From positions 62,001 through 126,000 of the forward strand of contig NZ_JACBFY010000010.1 in NCBI RefSeq assembly GCF_021401245.1: 64,000 nucleotides of DNA. The letters run 5' to 3'. This stretch comes from Pseudacidovorax sp. NFM-22 (lineage in GTDB: Bacteria; Pseudomonadota; Gammaproteobacteria; Burkholderiales; Burkholderiaceae_C). The position numbers and the translations under genes were made by a program. This document shows, one piece after another, positions 1 to 8,295 of the stretch; the stretch's first letter is position 1; the number at the start of each line of letters is the position of its first letter. Below the pieces are notes generated by a model. It saw only the letters and a program-made list of their open reading frames with translations. It did no database searches and was not told the DNA's origin.

Positions 1-16
1 GCGGGGGATGAGGTCA
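1..16 (-). CDS. possible start of a further minus-strand gene (partial)
   Basis: An ATG lies 9 bases after the stop codon of the CHAT gene on the same strand and opens a frame reading Met-Thr-Ser-Ser-Pro before the window ends. The spacing would suit a downstream operon partner. Only five codons are visible, so the product cannot be named and the start could be chance. Confidence 0.2.
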
Positions 17-25
17 TGGCGGGCT

Positions 26-2173
26 TCATTGGACGGTCAGGCGCCAGTTGCCGATCAGGTTGAACGGGGCCCAGAAGAAGGGATGGGCCATCTTGGGATC
101 GCGCAGCACCGCCAGCTGGCCGGCCTGCATGGCCTGCTGCAGGTCGCGGCCCTTGGCGAGCTCGCCGTAGAGCGTGCTCATGAGCACCGCGGTGGCGTCG
201 TCCGACACCGGCCACAGCGAGGCGATCAGGCTGCTGCTGCCGGCCGACAGGAAGGAGCGCGTGAAGCCCAGCACCTCGTCGCCCGAGGCGATGCGGCCCA
301 GGCCCGATTCGCAGGCCGAGAGCGTGACCAGCGCCGTGCCCTGCATGGGCAGCTCCAGGATCTCGTGCGCCTCCAGGAAGTTCTGGCGCCCGTTCTCGTT
401 GGCCAGCAGGATGCGCGAATAGAGCGGGTCGACCTGGTCGGCCTCGGCATGCGCGGCCACGTGCACCAGCGGCGCGCCGCCGGCCGCCTGGCGGAACTGG
501 GTCTTGGTGGCCTGCGCGCCCATGAAGACGTTGTGGCGCGGAAAGAGCTGCTCCAGCCGCTTGACCTCGGCCTCGGAGCCGGGCAGGTCGTACTTGTCCT
601 CGATGCGCGGGTTGCCGAAGGCGGTGAGCCGCCCTTCCACCCGCGGCGTGCGGCGCGCCAGCTGCACCGCGATGCTCATGGAGGGCGAGACCGACACCGG
701 GTTGGTCTCGATCAGGTAGCGGCCGTTGACCCGCAGGGCCTGGAAGGGCAGGTAGTGCAGCGGTCCGTGCGGCACCACCACGATGCGCTGGCCGGGCTGC
801 AGGCTGAGCGGGCCGATCAGCGCCGCGCCCATCTTGTCGGCATTGCCGATGGCCGTGCGGCGCCCGCGCACCACCGAGTTGCGGAAGGTGTCGACCAGCT
901 CCACCAGCTCGTCGCGGCGGATCGGCAGGCTCTGGCTGCGCACCTCGGTGCTGCTCACCACCCACACCTGCAGCCGGTCGGGCAGCGCGTGGTACTGCAC
1001 CAGGCGCTCGTCGGGCGCCAGCGTGGCCTGCAGGCTGGCCAGGTCGACCACGGCGGTGGCCTGCGTCGCCAACTGGGCACGGCCGCGCACGGCGTCGAGC
1101 AGGGCGCGCGAGCGGCTGTGCTCGCTCACCTCGAAGGCGCGGCGCGGCTCGCCCATGTCGGCATACAGGCCCACGGCGCGCTCGAAGAGCTGCTGCAGGT
1201 CGGAGAACACCCCCATCTTGAATTCGTCGCTGCGGAAGCGCGCGCGCACCTTGTCCACGCCGGCCAGGGCGCGGTCCAGCGCCTGCGCGGCCTCGGCCTT
1301 GCGGCCCAGTGCCAGTTCGCTGCGGGCCACGCCGTCCCAGGCCCAGAGCTGGAAGTAGCCGGCGTCGGTGCCGGCGCGGCGCGTCGTCAGCTGCTGGAAG
1401 ACGGCCAGGGCCTCGGCGGGCCGGCCTTCGGCCAGCAGCAGGTTGGCGCGGGTGCGCTCCACCTGCGCGGCCAGCGAGGCGTCGCGCTGCGGGGGCAGGC
1501 TGTCCACCAGCTGCCGCGCGCGCGCCAGGTCGGCGGGCTTGCCGCTGTCGATCAGCGCATTGGCCAGCGAGGCCTGCACCAGCGGCGCATAGCGCGGCGA
1601 GCTGGCGGCCAGGGCCTCGTCGTAGCTGCGGATGGCGCCGGCCAGGTCGCCGCGGCGGGCGTCCACGTCGCCCAGCACCTTGAGGGCCGGACCGCGGATG
1701 AGCTGCGGCTCGCGCGTGGGCAGCTGCAGCGCCTCGCGCGCGAACTGCTCGGCCTTCTCCAGCTGGCCGGCATAGCTGTAGACGATGGCCAGGTCGCGCT
1801 TGGCGGCGGCGAGCAGGGCCGGGTCCTGGGTGGCGCCGGCCAGGTGCAGCGCCTTGCTGGCGGCGCGCACGCTCTGGCGGAAGTCGCCCGCCTCGGCCAG
1901 CGACACGGCCTGGCTGCAGTACTGGTAGGCACTGAGCTTGACCTTGTCCTGCGAATACAGGACGGCGCCCTCCTGCGTGAGGGCCAGCAGCGTGTCCGAA
2001 TCGGCCAGCCGGGCCTGCTCCTGCTGGCGCGCGGCGGCTTCGGCATCGGGCGCTGCGGCCTGTGCCCAGGCGCCGGCGGCGGGCCAGGCCAGTGCCGCGG
2101 CCACGGCCCAGGCGCCCCACCCGGCGCGGTGGCGGCCGGCGCCCCCGGCCGGCTTGTGCATCTTGCGTTCCAT
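26..2173 (-). CDS. secreted TPR-CHAT domain protein
   Basis: A 715-residue protein with an N-terminal signal peptide (basic start, hydrophobic Ala/Trp core, cleavage probably after AWAQ near residue 38), then helical tetratricopeptide-like repeats over roughly residues 60-370, then a C-terminal CHAT domain, a caspase-like peptidase fold. The likely catalytic His lies in HVAAHA near residue 575 and the Cys in LSACESG near residue 621, so the dyad looks intact. CHAT proteins of this type are mostly uncharacterised; some CHAT domains are proteases in signalling or defence. Export to the periplasm or beyond is inferred from the signal sequence. The MERKMHK start is preferred over an ATG ten codons upstream because it gives a more normal signal peptide; MHK, four codons later, is also possible. 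The substrate is unknown. Confidence 0.85.
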   Translation of the reverse strand: MERKMHKPAGGAGRHRAGWGAWAVAAALAWPAAGAWAQAAAPDAEAAARQQEQARLADSDTLLALTQEGAVLYSQDKVKLSAYQYCSQAVSLAEAGDFRQSVRAASKALHLAGATQDPALLAAAKRDLAIVYSYAGQLEKAEQFAREALQLPTREPQLIRGPALKVLGDVDARRGDLAGAIRSYDEALAASSPRYAPLVQASLANALIDSGKPADLARARQLVDSLPPQRDASLAAQVERTRANLLLAEGRPAEALAVFQQLTTRRAGTDAGYFQLWAWDGVARSELALGRKAEAAQALDRALAGVDKVRARFRSDEFKMGVFSDLQQLFERAVGLYADMGEPRRAFEVSEHSRSRALLDAVRGRAQLATQATAVVDLASLQATLAPDERLVQYHALPDRLQVWVVSSTEVRSQSLPIRRDELVELVDTFRNSVVRGRRTAIGNADKMGAALIGPLSLQPGQRIVVVPHGPLHYLPFQALRVNGRYLIETNPVSVSPSMSIAVQLARRTPRVEGRLTAFGNPRIEDKYDLPGSEAEVKRLEQLFPRHNVFMGAQATKTQFRQAAGGAPLVHVAAHAEADQVDPLYSRILLANENGRQNFLEAHEILELPMQGTALVTLSACESGLGRIASGDEVLGFTRSFLSAGSSSLIASLWPVSDDATAVLMSTLYGELAKGRDLQQAMQAGQLAVLRDPKMAHPFFWAPFNLIGNWRLTVQ

Positions 2174-2340
2174 TCGACCCCCAGGCGTCCGGCCGTGGGG
2201 CACGCCCGGGCGGCGGGCCCCGCAGGCGCAGGATGCGACCTGCCCGTCGGACGTCGTCGGGGCAGTCTAGGAACGGGCCCGCGCGGGGCCAATTTGCAGG
2301 AAGGTCTAGGGCGAACGGCGTAGGGGCGGGACAGGGCCGC

Positions 2341-2856
2341 TCAGGCCGCCACGCGGTGGCGCACCGGGCCGGCGCGCTGCTCGACCGCCTGGCGCAGCGG
2401 CTGGCACAGGCCGAGCATGAAGGCCGCCTCGGCCACCACGAACAGCGGCCCGATCAGCAGGCCCACCAGGTCGTCGACGAAGGCCGGCTTGCGGCCCTCG
2501 TACCAATGGCCGACGAACTGGAAGGCCCAGCCGACCACGAAGCCGCCGATGCCGACGGCCAGCCATTGCGCCGTGGGCAGCGCCGCGGCCCAGTCGCCGA
2601 ACCACAGCGCCAGGGCCAGCAGCGCGGCCATGACGGCGCCGAAGCGCAGGTCCAGCCGCAGGTAGTAGGCCATCGCCAGCAGGCTGGCGATGGCCGCGGG
2701 CGTGAGCGACAGCCCGGCCAGCATGAAGCCGGGCCGCGACAGCAGCACGACGACCGCCAGGACGATCATGGGAATGCCGACGAAATGCGTGGCGATGTTG
2801 CGTGGGTCCCGGTGGTAGCCCGCATAGGTGGCCAGTTGCTCGGTCAGTGTCTTCAT
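2341..2856 (-). CDS. Mpo1-like (DUF962/YGL010w) membrane protein
   Basis: A 171-residue integral membrane protein with about four hydrophobic helices. It carries the family pattern of conserved histidines: YHRDPRN near residue 15, THFVGIP near 24, and FVGHWYEGRKPAF in the C-terminal half. In yeast the family member Mpo1 is an Fe-dependent dioxygenase acting on 2-hydroxy fatty acids. Bacterial members are usually annotated only as DUF962, so an oxidative lipid role is an inference from family. A GGAG ribosome binding site precedes the chosen ATG. The gene is divergent from the Crp/Fnr-type regulator across about 96 bases, so that regulator may control it. Confidence 0.8.
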   Translation of the reverse strand: MKTLTEQLATYAGYHRDPRNIATHFVGIPMIVLAVVVLLSRPGFMLAGLSLTPAAIASLLAMAYYLRLDLRFGAVMAALLALALWFGDWAAALPTAQWLAVGIGGFVVGWAFQFVGHWYEGRKPAFVDDLVGLLIGPLFVVAEAAFMLGLCQPLRQAVEQRAGPVRHRVAA

Positions 2857-2952
2857 CGTTGTCTCCGTGGCGCAATGCGACGATGCTAGGGCGGGCCCCC
2901 CGCGCGCCACTGTCGGCTGCCGGACACAAGGCGCCCGACGCCCTTCCGACCC

Positions 2953-3648
2953 ATGAACGACGACACCTGGCCCCGCATCGCCGCCAGCGGCAGCTGGTTC
3001 AAGGCCGCGCCCGCGCCGCTGCAGCAGGCGCTGCTGGGCCTGGCCGTGGCGCGCCGCCATGCGGACGGCGCCTGCCTGTTCCGGCGCGGCGACCCGCCCG
3101 ACGGCCTCTATGGCGTCGCCGAGGGCGCGGTGCGCATCACCGGCCTGGCGGCCGATGGCCGGGAAGCCCTGCTGGCCATTGCCGAGCCGTCGCAGTGGAT
3201 CGGCGAGATCGGCCTGCTCGACGGCCTGCCGCGCACCCACGACGCCCATGCGCAGGGCGCGGCCGTCACGCTGCATGTGCCGCAGGCGGCGCTGCTGGCC
3301 GTGCTGCAGGCGCAGCCCGCGCTGTGGCAGTGGATCGGCCTGCTGGCCACCAGCAAGCTGCGCGCAGCCTTCCAGGCGCTGGAGGACATGGCCCTGCTGC
3401 CGGCCGAGAACCGCATCGCCGCGCGCCTGCTGGCCATGTCGCAGGGCTACGGCGAATGGACGCACCAGACGCGCCGCGTGGTCCGGCTGTCGCAGGAGCA
3501 GTTGGCGTCGATGCTGGCCCTCTCGCGCCAGACGGTGAACCAGGTGCTGCAGGGCCTGGCGCACCAGGGCATCGTGCGGCCGGGGCGCGGCACGGTGGAG
3601 ATCCTGGATGCGGCGCGGCTGCGCGTGCTGGCCGGCCGCGTCGGCTGA
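2953..3648 (+). CDS. Crp/Fnr family transcriptional regulator
   Basis: A 231-residue protein with an N-terminal cyclic-nucleotide-binding-type beta barrel (about residues 15-130), a dimerisation helix, and a C-terminal winged helix ending in the recognition-helix pattern LALSRQTVNQVLQGL near residues 192-207. There is no N-terminal cysteine cluster, so this is not an oxygen-sensing Fnr with an iron-sulfur cluster; the single Cys is in the barrel. The effector is not evident. It is divergent from the Mpo1-like gene and stands apart from the MerR gene downstream, which has its own promoter-like region. It probably acts at the short shared upstream region. Confidence 0.88.
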   Translation: MNDDTWPRIAASGSWFKAAPAPLQQALLGLAVARRHADGACLFRRGDPPDGLYGVAEGAVRITGLAADGREALLAIAEPSQWIGEIGLLDGLPRTHDAHAQGAAVTLHVPQAALLAVLQAQPALWQWIGLLATSKLRAAFQALEDMALLPAENRIAARLLAMSQGYGEWTHQTRRVVRLSQEQLASMLALSRQTVNQVLQGLAHQGIVRPGRGTVEILDAARLRVLAGRVG

Positions 3649-3714
3649 TCTGCACGCCGGGGCTGTACGTACATCAGGCGCTGGCGGGGTCTTGCGGACC
3701 GGCGGCGTTGCGGC

Positions 3715-3769
3715 TTTGTTATTTGACATGAGGAATGTAACATAGAAAACGACACGTCACGCCCGCCCC
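3715..3769 (+). promoter_or_regulatory. promoter/operator region of the MerR-exporter operon
   Basis: An AT-rich island in otherwise GC-rich DNA. It contains TTGACA (3723-3728), a good -35 hexamer, followed by an imperfect dyad in which ACAT and ATGT flank GAGGA. No canonical -10 stands out at 17 bases. MerR regulators often bind dyads between elongated -35/-10 elements, so this is a reasonable autoregulatory site, but that is an inference. Confidence 0.4.
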
Positions 3770-4474
3770 ATGCCCACCGACCCGACCGCCACCGACGCAC
3801 TGACCATCGAAGCCCTGGCTTCGGGCTCGGGCGTGACGGTGCGCAACATCCGCGCCTACACCACGGCCGGCCTGCTGCCGCCGCCGCGGCTGCGCGGGCG
3901 GCTGGGGCTCTATGGCGAGGAGCATGCGCAGCGGCTCGAACTGATCCGCGCGCTGCGCGAGCAGGGCTTCGGCATCGAGGCCATCCGCCGCGTGTTCGAG
4001 CAGGCGCCGGCCAGTTCCTGGCGCAGCCTGGCGGCGGTGGCGCAGTCCATCTCGGACAACCTCTTCGCGGCCGAGGCACCGCTGGTGGTGCCGGCCGAAC
4101 AGGTCAAGGCGAAGTGGCAGGGCCGCATGACGCCCGCGCTGCTCGACCGCGCCCTGCGCGCCGGCCTGGCCCGCCGCCTGCCCGATGGCGGCGTGCAGCA
4201 CCTGAGCCCGGCCCTGGCCCGCATCGCCGAGCAGCTGGCCGCGCTGGGCCTGGCACCCGAGCAGGCCATCGACATGCAGGAGGCGCTGGTGCGCACCCTG
4301 CGCAGCGTGGCGCGGCGCTGGCTGCGCACGCTGGTCGATGCGGTGCTGGCCCAGCCCGAGCGCGCGTCCGCGCTGCTGCAGCAGGCCGGGCCGCTGGCCA
4401 CGGGAGCGGTGCAGGCGGCCTTTCCGCTCATCCTCCAGCAGGAGCTGGATGCTTTCGTCGCCCGCCAGAAATGA
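3770..4474 (+). CDS. MerR family transcriptional regulator
   Basis: A 234-residue protein whose first ~80 residues form a MerR-type winged helix: an ASGSGVTVRNIRAYTTAGLLPPP helix-turn-helix region, then a wing and a YGEEHAQRLELIRALREQGFGIEAIRRV helix pair, given here as positions 17-75. The C-terminal ~150 residues are a long helical effector region with no metal-binding cysteines, so this is not a classic metal sensor. It is 10 bases upstream of the TolC-like gene and heads the exporter operon, which it probably controls in response to an exported compound. Confidence 0.85.
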   Translation: MPTDPTATDALTIEALASGSGVTVRNIRAYTTAGLLPPPRLRGRLGLYGEEHAQRLELIRALREQGFGIEAIRRVFEQAPASSWRSLAAVAQSISDNLFAAEAPLVVPAEQVKAKWQGRMTPALLDRALRAGLARRLPDGGVQHLSPALARIAEQLAALGLAPEQAIDMQEALVRTLRSVARRWLRTLVDAVLAQPERASALLQQAGPLATGAVQAAFPLILQQELDAFVARQK

Positions 4475-4484
4475 CCTTCACGCC

Positions 4485-5912
4485 ATGACCCACCTGCGAC
4501 GCCCTTTCCCGCTTGCGGCCTTCGCGCTGGCCGCGGGCCTGGCTGCCTCGGCGGCGCATGCACAGACGCCGCAGCCCGACGGCCTGGCGCTGAGCTTCGA
4601 GGCCGCGCGCCAGCGCATGCTGGAGCGCTCGGACAAGCTGGCCGCCGCGCGCGCCGGTGTCGAGTCCAAGTCGCTGCGCGCCGATGCGCTGCGCAACCTG
4701 GGCGGGCCGGTGGTCAGCGTGACGGGCGTGGGCTATGCCTATGACGCGCGGCTGAACGTCGATCTGTCCTCCTTCGACTCGGGCCTCACGCAGGTCGGCC
4801 AGTTGCTGCCCGCCAGCCTGCAGAGCAGCCTGGCCCGCCTGCCGGTGCGGCTGCCCGACAGCTACACGCTGCAGCGCGACGGCCATGGCTTCACCTCCTC
4901 GGTCTCCGCCATCTGGCCGCTCTACACCGGCGGCGCCACCGACGCGGTGCGCGGCTTTGCCGGCGCCCAGACCCGCGAGGCCCGCGCCGATGCCGACCAG
5001 ACCGGCGGCGAGGTGGACCAGACGCTGGTCGAGCGCTACTTCGGCGCCCAGCTCGCGCAGCGCGCCGCCGATCTGCGCGCCCAGGCCGAGCACACCATCG
5101 CCGGCCACGACGAAGCGGCGCAGAAGATGCTGGCGGCCGGCGTCATCTCGCGCGTGGAACGGCTGCAGGCCCGCAGCGCCTACGAAGAGGCGCGCCGCAA
5201 TGCCGAGAAGGCGAAGGACGATGCCGAGCTGGCCGCCGTCGCGCTGGCCCGCACCGTGCGGGCCGACCAGCCGGTGCTGCCGCGCACGCCGCTCTTCGTG
5301 CTCAGCCAGCCGGTCGAGCCGCTGGGTTACTTCCTCGATGCGGCGCAGCTGCACCATCCGGGCCTGGCCAAGGTCGCGGCCAAGAAGCTGCAGGCCGAGG
5401 AGCTGCATGCGGGCGAGGAGGCCCTGCGCCGCCCGCAGGTGCTGGCCTTCGGCACGCACGACCTCAAGCGCCGCGACGAGGCCGGCTGGGTGGCCGGCGT
5501 GGGCGTGTACTGGACGCTGTACGACAGCATCGACCGCGACCAGCTGGCCGCCGCCAGCCTCAAGCAGGTGGAGCAGGCCGAGCGCACCGACGCGCAGGCA
5601 CGCAGCGACATCTCGCTGCTGGTGGAGCGCAACTGGCGCGCGCTGGAGAACGCGCGCCGGCAGTTCACGTCGATGCAGGCCGGCATCGACCTGGCGCAGG
5701 AGGTGGTGCGCCTGCGCAGCGCCGGCCTGCGCGAAGGCACCAGCACCACGCAGGACCTGATCGACGCCGAGACCAACCTGGCCAAGGTGCAGACCGAACG
5801 CGCCCAGGCCGCCAACGACTACGTGCAGGCCCTGGCCCGCCTGCTGCAGAGCGCCGGCATCTCCGAGCGCTTCAACGAGTACATCGCCCGCGCAGACATC
5901 CGGATCGAATGA
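4485..5912 (+). CDS. TolC family outer membrane efflux protein
   Basis: A 475-residue outer-membrane channel protein. A signal peptide ends near AAHAQ (residues 1-25). Two outer-membrane-efflux repeats follow, rich in long helices with heptad alanine/leucine spacing, as expected for the periplasmic coiled-coil barrel. The start is the ATG 10 bases after the MerR stop, because it gives a proper signal peptide; the open frame upstream of it overlaps the MerR gene and is not coding. The stop overlaps the ATG of the HlyD-like gene (ATGA type), so the two are translationally coupled. It should be the exit duct of a tripartite exporter with the adaptor and two permeases downstream. Confidence 0.88.
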   Translation: MTHLRRPFPLAAFALAAGLAASAAHAQTPQPDGLALSFEAARQRMLERSDKLAAARAGVESKSLRADALRNLGGPVVSVTGVGYAYDARLNVDLSSFDSGLTQVGQLLPASLQSSLARLPVRLPDSYTLQRDGHGFTSSVSAIWPLYTGGATDAVRGFAGAQTREARADADQTGGEVDQTLVERYFGAQLAQRAADLRAQAEHTIAGHDEAAQKMLAAGVISRVERLQARSAYEEARRNAEKAKDDAELAAVALARTVRADQPVLPRTPLFVLSQPVEPLGYFLDAAQLHHPGLAKVAAKKLQAEELHAGEEALRRPQVLAFGTHDLKRRDEAGWVAGVGVYWTLYDSIDRDQLAAASLKQVEQAERTDAQARSDISLLVERNWRALENARRQFTSMQAGIDLAQEVVRLRSAGLREGTSTTQDLIDAETNLAKVQTERAQAANDYVQALARLLQSAGISERFNEYIARADIRIE

Positions 5913-6904
5913 CCATGACCCCACGTCGCAAGACCCTGCCCCTGCTGGCCATCGTGGCCGGCCTCATCGTCGTCGGCCTGATCGGCTGGGGGTTCTGGCG
6001 CGCCAGCCGGCCGGCGCCCGAGGTGTTCCAGGGCCAGATGGAGGCGAAGGAGACCGACATCGCCGCCAAGATTCCCGGCCGCATCGCCGAGGTCATGGTG
6101 CGCGAGGGCGACCGCATCGAGGCGGGCGCGCCGATCCTGCGCATGGCCTCGCCCGAGGTCGATGCCAAGCTGGCCCAGGCCACGGCCGCCCAGCAGGCCG
6201 CGCAGGCGGTGGCGAAGAAGGCCGAGAACGGCGCTCGCCCGCAGGAGATCGAGATGGCCCGCATGCAATGGCAGCGCGCCGAGACGGCCGCCGAGCTGGC
6301 CCGCAAGTCCTTCGACCGCGTGGACGGCCTGGCGCGCGAGGGCCTGGTGGCGGCGCAGAAGCGCGACGAGGCCGAGGCCAACTGGAAGGCCTCGCGCGAT
6401 GCCGCCATCGCCGCCCGCGCGCAGTACGACCTGGCCCGCCAGGGCGCCCGCGGCGAGGACAAGGCGGCCGCCGAGGCCCAGGCCCGGCAGGTGGCCGGCG
6501 TGGTGGCCGAGGCCCAGGCCGCCAAGGCCGAGACCGAGCTGCGCAGCCCGGTCGCCGGCGAGGTGGCCAAGGTGCTGGCCCGCGCCGGCGAGCTGGTGCC
6601 GCAGGGCGTGGCCGCCGTCACCGTGGTCGACCTGGCCGACCAGTGGGTGGTGCTGAACGTGCGCGAGGACCGGCTGTCGCGCTTCGCGGTCGGCCAGGAA
6701 TTCGACGCCCGCCTGCCGGCGCTGGGCCCGCAGGCGGCAGTGACCCGTTTCAAGGTGACGTACAGCGCCCCGCTGCCCGACTTCGCGACCTGGCGCGCCA
6801 CGCGGGCGGGCGCGGGCTTCGACGTGCGCACCTTCGAGGTCCGTGCCAAGCCGCTGCAGCCCATCGCCGGGGCGCGGCCGGGCATGAGCGTGCTGGTCGA
6901 CTGA
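5909..6904 (+). CDS. HlyD/YhiI-like periplasmic adaptor subunit
   Basis: A 331-residue membrane-fusion protein: a cytoplasmic N-terminal tail, one transmembrane helix (about residues 9-28), a biotinyl/lipoyl-like half-motif (IPGRIAEVMVREGD), a long alpha-helical hairpin of roughly 110 residues rich in Ala, Gln and Glu, the second lipoyl half (LRSPVAGEVAKV) and a beta-barrel domain. This is the layout of adaptors that work with ABC-2 type permeases such as YhiI or YbhG. The start overlaps the TolC stop; a second ATG two codons later is equally plausible. It would bridge the inner-membrane permeases to the TolC-like channel. Confidence 0.88.
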   Translation: MTMTPRRKTLPLLAIVAGLIVVGLIGWGFWRASRPAPEVFQGQMEAKETDIAAKIPGRIAEVMVREGDRIEAGAPILRMASPEVDAKLAQATAAQQAAQAVAKKAENGARPQEIEMARMQWQRAETAAELARKSFDRVDGLAREGLVAAQKRDEAEANWKASRDAAIAARAQYDLARQGARGEDKAAAEAQARQVAGVVAEAQAAKAETELRSPVAGEVAKVLARAGELVPQGVAAVTVVDLADQWVVLNVREDRLSRFAVGQEFDARLPALGPQAAVTRFKVTYSAPLPDFATWRATRAGAGFDVRTFEVRAKPLQPIAGARPGMSVLVD

Positions 6905-6971
6905 GACGTGGCCGCCATGCGTCTGCGCCGCCTGCCCGACGTTGCCACGTCCGCACACGGTGCCTGAGCCG

Positions 6972-8165
6972 ATGAACCCCTTCGCCCCCAGCCTGCGCCG
7001 CGAGGCCCGGCGCCTGGCCAGCCAGCCCTGGGAGCTGGCGATGGTGAGCTGGGTGCCGGCCCTGGCCGCCGCGCTGATGTGGTGGATCTTCTCGGCCGGG
7101 CTGCCGAACCGGCTGCCCATCGGCGTGCTCGATGAAGACCATTCGGCCATCTCGCGCCAGATCGAGCGCTTCCTGGAAGCCTCGCCGGGCCTGCAGGTGG
7201 CCGAGCGCTATGCCGACGTCGCCGAGATGGACCGCGCCCTGGTGGCCGGCCGCGTGCATGCGGCGGTGTGGCTGCCGCGCGAACTCTCGCGCGACCTCAA
7301 GCAGGGCCGCGCCGGCCAGGTGGTGCTGCTGCACAACGCGCAGCGCGGCACGCACTCCAGCCTGATCCAGCGCGACGTGCGCACGGCCGTGGGCACGGTG
7401 TCGGCCGGCATCGAGCTGACGGCACGCGCCAAGCGCGGAGAGTCGGCCCCGGCGGCGCGGGCGCACCTGGACCCGGTGCGGGCCAACACGGTGGCGCTGT
7501 TCAATACATCGAGCAACTACGAGCAGTTCCTGGGCGCGGCGCTGATCCCGGCGCTGCTGCACATCTTTGCCATGACGGCCGGCGCCTGGACCCTGGGCCG
7601 CGAGCTGCGCGACCGCAGCCTGGGCGAATGGCTGGTGCCGGGCGCGGGTACCGCATCCGGCACGAACTGGGGCGAGGCGGCCGCGGCGCTGGCCGGCAAG
7701 CTGCTGCTGCCGTGGGCGTCGTTGTCGATGGTCGGGCTGCTGGCGCTGCTGGGCCTCACGCTCGGGCGGGGCTGGCACCCGGCCGGCTCGCTGGTGTGGG
7801 TGGCCGTGGCGCTGGTGCTGTTCCTGGGCCTGTCGGTGGCGATGGGGGCCTTCCTGGCGGCGCTGACCCGCTCGCTGCGCACGGCGCTCTCGGGCACGGG
7901 CTTCATCACCGCGCCGGCCTTCGCCTTCGGTGGCGTGGGCTTTCCCTTGGTGGCCATGCCCGCCGCGGCCCGCGCGTGGGCGCTGGCGCTGCCGTACACG
8001 CACTACGCCCGCGTGCAGATCGAGCAGTTGCAGATGGGCGCGCCGCTGGCCTATTCGATGGCCACGCCGCTGTGGATGGCGGTGGCAGCGCTGGTTCTGC
8101 TGACCGTCAGCGCCGGCCTGATCGACCGCGCGGCGAAGGCGCCCGAGAGCTGGGGCAAGCGATGA
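6972..8165 (+). CDS. ABC-2 type transporter permease (first of two)
   Basis: A 397-residue inner-membrane protein of the ABC-2 family with one N-terminal helix (about residues 18-40), a large extracytoplasmic domain of about 150 residues, and five or six C-terminal helices. Residues such as GLPNRLPIGVLDEDHSAISR fit the YhhJ/YbhS-like class. The ATG chosen follows a 67-base gap after the adaptor gene and gives a compact N-terminus; an in-frame ATG ten codons upstream exists. No ATP-binding gene lies in this operon, which is unusual for this family. Confidence 0.85.
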   Translation: MNPFAPSLRREARRLASQPWELAMVSWVPALAAALMWWIFSAGLPNRLPIGVLDEDHSAISRQIERFLEASPGLQVAERYADVAEMDRALVAGRVHAAVWLPRELSRDLKQGRAGQVVLLHNAQRGTHSSLIQRDVRTAVGTVSAGIELTARAKRGESAPAARAHLDPVRANTVALFNTSSNYEQFLGAALIPALLHIFAMTAGAWTLGRELRDRSLGEWLVPGAGTASGTNWGEAAAALAGKLLLPWASLSMVGLLALLGLTLGRGWHPAGSLVWVAVALVLFLGLSVAMGAFLAALTRSLRTALSGTGFITAPAFAFGGVGFPLVAMPAAARAWALALPYTHYARVQIEQLQMGAPLAYSMATPLWMAVAALVLLTVSAGLIDRAAKAPESWGKR

Positions 8166-8213
8166 CCGCCTGCACCCTGCCCACGCGCCTGGCCGCCGCG
8201 CGCCACTGCAGCC

Positions 8214-8250
8214 CCCTCTCCCCTTGCGGGAGAGGGATGGGGAGAGGGGG
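8214..8250. repeat. dispersed GC palindrome, single unit (CCCTCTCCC family)
   Basis: Arms CCCTCTCCC (8214-8222) and GGGAGAGGG (8228-8236) flank a 5-base loop and are followed by a G-rich tail to 8250. It sits in the 130-base gap between the two permease genes, where a transcribed hairpin could modulate relative expression. The same unit recurs near 13.0 kb and 51.9 kb. Confidence 0.85.
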
Positions 8251-8295
8251 CGACAGCGCCCCTGTGCCCGCAGCGGTTCCTGAGCACGCGCCCGC

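Noticed and set aside
26..2173. CHAT protein as part of a type III-E CRISPR (Craspase) defence system
   Set aside because: No Cas7-11 or CRISPR array is present, and the protein has a signal peptide, which does not fit a cytoplasmic effector.
8..2323. Long plus-strand open frame opposite the CHAT gene (and similar long shadows elsewhere)
   Set aside because: High GC makes antisense frames long. The minus-strand protein has a signal peptide and recognisable domains, while the antisense translation is Arg/His/Gln-rich with no family resemblance.
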